DNA of 7,525 bases from NCBI GenBank assembly GCA_003450735.1, contig DMEZ01000012.1:1-7525 (forward strand), written 5' to 3'. Below are positions 6,031-7,525 of the stretch, in pieces. The notes beneath the pieces are model-generated. The model was not told where the DNA came from and made no database searches. It worked only from the letters and a program-made list of their open reading frames with translations. How positions within the stretch are numbered: position 1 is the first letter of the stretch; each line of letters starts with the position of its first letter. The stretch comes from Elusimicrobiota bacterium (GTDB lineage: Bacteria; Elusimicrobiota; Elusimicrobia; UBA1565). The position numbers and the translations under genes are program-made.

Positions 6031-6480
6031 ATGAGACTCGTTATCGGCTCCGACCACGGCGGCTTCGAAGCGAAGGGGAAGCTCCTCAAGTTCCTCCAGG
6101 GCCTGGGCCACGAGGTCGCGGACTTCGGCTGCTACAGCACGGAGGCCGTGGACTACCCCGACATCGCCCAGCTCGTCGCCGAGGCCGTGGTGCGCGGCGA
6201 GTACGAGAAAGGCGTCCTCCTCGACGGCTTCGGCGGGGCCGTGTGCATGGCGGCCAACAAGGTGAAGGGAGCGCGAGCTGTCTGCGCCTATGATCTCATC
6301 AGCGCCGGCTTCGCCGCGGGCCACGACGACTGCAACGTGCTCTGCCTCGGCGGCAAGACGCACGGCGAGCTCGCCCTGCAGGAGATCGTGAAGAAGTTCT
6401 TCGGCACGCCCTTCGAGGGCAGCCGCCACGAGCGGCGGCTCGCCAAGGTGGCCGCCATCGAGGCCAAGCAATTGCGATGA
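6031..6480 (+). CDS. rpiB: RpiB/LacAB-family sugar-phosphate isomerase homologue, catalytic Cys replaced by Asp
   Basis: The 149-residue length equals E. coli RpiB. Canonical RpiB interconverts ribose 5-phosphate and ribulose 5-phosphate. Conserved here are SDHGGF (Asp8, His9), VDYPD, AANKVKGARA, GHDDCNVL (His98, Asn102) and EGSRHERRL (Arg132, Arg136), which cover ring opening and phosphate binding. The catalytic loop differs: where E. coli has ICGTGVGISIAANK, this protein has LDGFGGAVCMAANK. Cys66 is thus Asp65, and Thr of the anion hole is Phe67. The Glu that replaces the Cys role in mycobacterial RpiB is Val71 here. The phosphate site is kept but the isomerase chemistry may be changed or lost. 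RpiB-like proteins are a known part of SPU-type microcompartment loci. No encapsulation helix is visible. The start at 6031 gives the family N-terminus exactly; the frame is open further upstream only by overlap with the BMC-T gene. Confidence 0.92.
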   Translation: MRLVIGSDHGGFEAKGKLLKFLQGLGHEVADFGCYSTEAVDYPDIAQLVAEAVVRGEYEKGVLLDGFGGAVCMAANKVKGARAVCAYDLISAGFAAGHDDCNVLCLGGKTHGELALQEIVKKFFGTPFEGSRHERRLAKVAAIEAKQLR

Positions 6481-6761
6481 AGTTCGCCAGGGTCGTGGGC
6501 CGGGTGTTCTGCACGCGCCAGTACGAGTCGCTGGACGGCAAGCGCCTGCTGCTCATCCAGCCGCGCGACTGGGAGACGGGCGAGGACAAGGGCGACCCCC
6601 TGGTGGCCTGCGAGGTGGTCGGCGCGGGGGCCTCGGAGGACGTGGTCTGGGTGGCGGCCCGCGAGGCGGCGGTCGCCTTCCCCGACGTGCCGCCCATCGA
6701 CGCGGCGGTGGTGGGCATCGTGGAAGGCCGCGTGGCGAAGGATTTCAGGAAGAAGAGATGA
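6477..6761 (+). CDS. BMC-P pentameric vertex protein 2 (EutN/CcmL family), divergent
   Basis: This 94-residue copy starts KFARVVGRVFCTRQYESLDG and continues LLLIQPRD, ACEVVGAGASEDVVWV and PIDAAVVGIVEG, matching the EutN/CcmL fold. It is the most divergent of the three: the G-S-S-A-R-type motif of copy 1 is replaced by AREAAVAF, so the loop facing the pentamer pore or the neighbouring subunit differs. Its start codon overlaps the stop of the RpiB-like gene (ATGA), pointing to translational coupling. It ends with FRKKR and overlaps the next gene by four bases. Confidence 0.94.
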   Translation: MKFARVVGRVFCTRQYESLDGKRLLLIQPRDWETGEDKGDPLVACEVVGAGASEDVVWVAAREAAVAFPDVPPIDAAVVGIVEGRVAKDFRKKR

Positions 6762-7054
6762 TCATCGCCGAGGTCGTGGGCAGCGTGTGGGGCACGGTCA
6801 AGCACCCGTCCCTCAAGAACAGGAAGCTGCTCCTCGTGCGGCCCATCGATCCCTTGACCGAGGAGCCGACCGGCGAGATCACGATGGCGCTCGACGGGGG
6901 CTTCGGGGCGGGCCCGGGGAGCGTGGTGCTGGTCGTCGACGAGGGCAACTCGGCGCGCATCATCCTCAAGGACAAGGAAGCGCCGGTGCGGACCGTCGTC
7001 TGCGGCATCGTGGACAAGGTTTTGTCGAACGGAACGGAGAAGAAATATGAATGA
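6758..7054 (+). CDS. BMC-P pentameric vertex protein 3 (EutN/CcmL family)
   Basis: This third paralogue has 98 residues. Blocks seen: IIAEVVGSVWGTVKHPSLK, KLLLVRPIDP, MALDGGFGAGPGSVVLVVDE, then GNSAR, a variant of the G-S-S-A-R motif, and PVRTVVCGIVDKV. It overlaps BMC-P2 by four bases (ATGA) and deoC by eight. Three different BMC-P genes in one locus are known from other microcompartments, including that of Haliangium ochraceum; the copies may occupy different vertices or bind different cargo. Confidence 0.95.
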   Translation: MIIAEVVGSVWGTVKHPSLKNRKLLLVRPIDPLTEEPTGEITMALDGGFGAGPGSVVLVVDEGNSARIILKDKEAPVRTVVCGIVDKVLSNGTEKKYE

Positions 7055-7525
7055 GCAGGAACTGCGCGTCGTCGTCGAGGCCGTGGTGCGGGCGCTGGCG
7101 GAGCGGGGCTACATCCAGAAAGCCTCCTCGGGCGCGGTCAACCCCGCCTGCGGCTGTCCCGTGCCGGCCTCGCAGGCTCCGACCCAGCCCTCCTCCGTCC
7201 GGGTGACCATGGGCACCGCCGGCAAGGTCTTCACCTCGGAGGAGTGGAAGCCCCGCAAGGGCACCCCGATCAAGGACGACGACGGCCACACCCACGGCCC
7301 GGAGTGCCCGCACTGCCGGGGCATGGCCGAGGCGGCGCAGTCCCTCAAGAGCGCCGGCGCCGACCGCGTGGCGGCCTGCGACCCCACGAAGCAGTGCCTG
7401 AGCTTCGCCGCGATGGTGGACCACACCCTCCTCAAGCCCAACGCCACCCAGGACGAGGTGGGCAAGCTCTGCGACGAAGCCAAGAAGCACGGCTTCGCCT
7501 CCGTCTGCGTGAACCCGAGCTACGT
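7047..7525 (+). CDS. deoC: Deoxyribose-phosphate aldolase with long N-terminal extension (3' truncated by window)
   Basis: DeoC (DERA) cleaves 2-deoxyribose 5-phosphate to acetaldehyde and glyceraldehyde 3-phosphate. The visible 159 residues contain the start of the barrel at about residue 118: AAMVDHTLLKPNATQDEVGK and then GFASVCVNPSYV, both highly characteristic; the Schiff-base Lys lies beyond the window end. Ahead of it are about 115 extra residues. Residues 1-20 (MNEQELRVVVEAVVRALAER) are an amphipathic helix resembling that of AldDH, hence a probable encapsulation peptide. Residues 34-37 are ACGC, residues 81-90 are HTHGPECPHC, and Cys111 and Cys117 follow, so the extension could bind metal. 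The ATG at 7047 gives this frame and overlaps the BMC-P3 stop by eight bases; the ATG at 7051 is in another frame. Context makes this the signature enzyme of the microcompartment. Confidence 0.94.
   Translation, partial: MNEQELRVVVEAVVRALAERGYIQKASSGAVNPACGCPVPASQAPTQPSSVRVTMGTAGKVFTSEEWKPRKGTPIKDDDGHTHGPECPHCRGMAEAAQSLKSAGADRVAACDPTKQCLSFAAMVDHTLLKPNATQDEVGKLCDEAKKHGFASVCVNPSY

Noticed and set aside
7051..7525. ATG at 7051 (ATGA overlap) as the deoC start
   Set aside because: It reads in a different frame from the DeoC sequence; the ATG at 7047 gives the correct frame and the helix resembling that of AldDH.
1..7525. CRISPR arrays, tRNA or rRNA genes, insertion sequences
   Set aside because: I saw no regularly spaced direct repeats, no cloverleaf-like or rRNA sequence, and no transposase or terminal inverted repeats.

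Overview
The window comes from a GC-rich bacterium and holds most of a bacterial microcompartment (BMC) locus. The set of genes is PduL phosphotransacylase, CoA-acylating aldehyde dehydrogenase, one BMC-H, one two-domain BMC-T, three EutN/CcmL pentamer proteins (BMC-P), an RpiB-like isomerase and a deoxyribose-phosphate aldolase (DeoC). DeoC plus RpiB-like plus AldDH plus PduL is the gene content described for sugar-phosphate-utilizing (SPU) microcompartments, so the locus type is known. The phylum cannot be fixed from this sequence: SPU-type loci occur in many phyla. The alanine- and cysteine-rich secreted protein made me think of Elusimicrobiota or another deep-branching Gram-negative lineage, but that is a weak guess. 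Everything I can support is on the + strand.

Layout: 1-261 is the 3' end of tpiA and 264-890 is pduL. 897-2891 encodes a secreted cysteine-rich protein whose C-terminal part carries a HExxH motif, followed by a small lipoprotein (2895-3206) and what looks like a frameshifted or remnant reading frame (to 3363). From about 2260 to 3400 the base composition falls visibly (22 of 60 G+C at 2281-2340, against 46 of 60 at 5041-5100). At 3354-3365 there is a perfect 12-bp palindrome, then a strong ribosome binding site and the shell/enzyme block: BMC-H (3398-3697), BMC-P1 (3711-4019), AldDH (4023-5465), BMC-T (5477-6028), RpiB-like (6031-6480), BMC-P2 (6477-6761), BMC-P3 (6758-7054) and deoC (7047 to beyond the window end).

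Proposed working of the genes: DeoC would split 2-deoxyribose 5-phosphate into acetaldehyde and glyceraldehyde 3-phosphate inside the shell. AldDH turns acetaldehyde, CoA and NAD+ into acetyl-CoA, and PduL converts acetyl-CoA to acetyl-phosphate and frees CoA. TpiA in the cytosol could take up the glyceraldehyde 3-phosphate. AldDH, DeoC and PduL all start with a short amphipathic helix of the kind used as an encapsulation peptide; those of AldDH and DeoC both begin MNEQ. No alcohol dehydrogenase for NAD+ recycling is in the window.

The most unusual items are: an RpiB-like protein with Asp in place of the catalytic Cys; a ~115-residue cysteine/histidine-rich extension on DeoC; and a secreted HExxH protein plus lipoprotein pair, possibly an effector and its inhibitor, lying between pduL and the shell genes.
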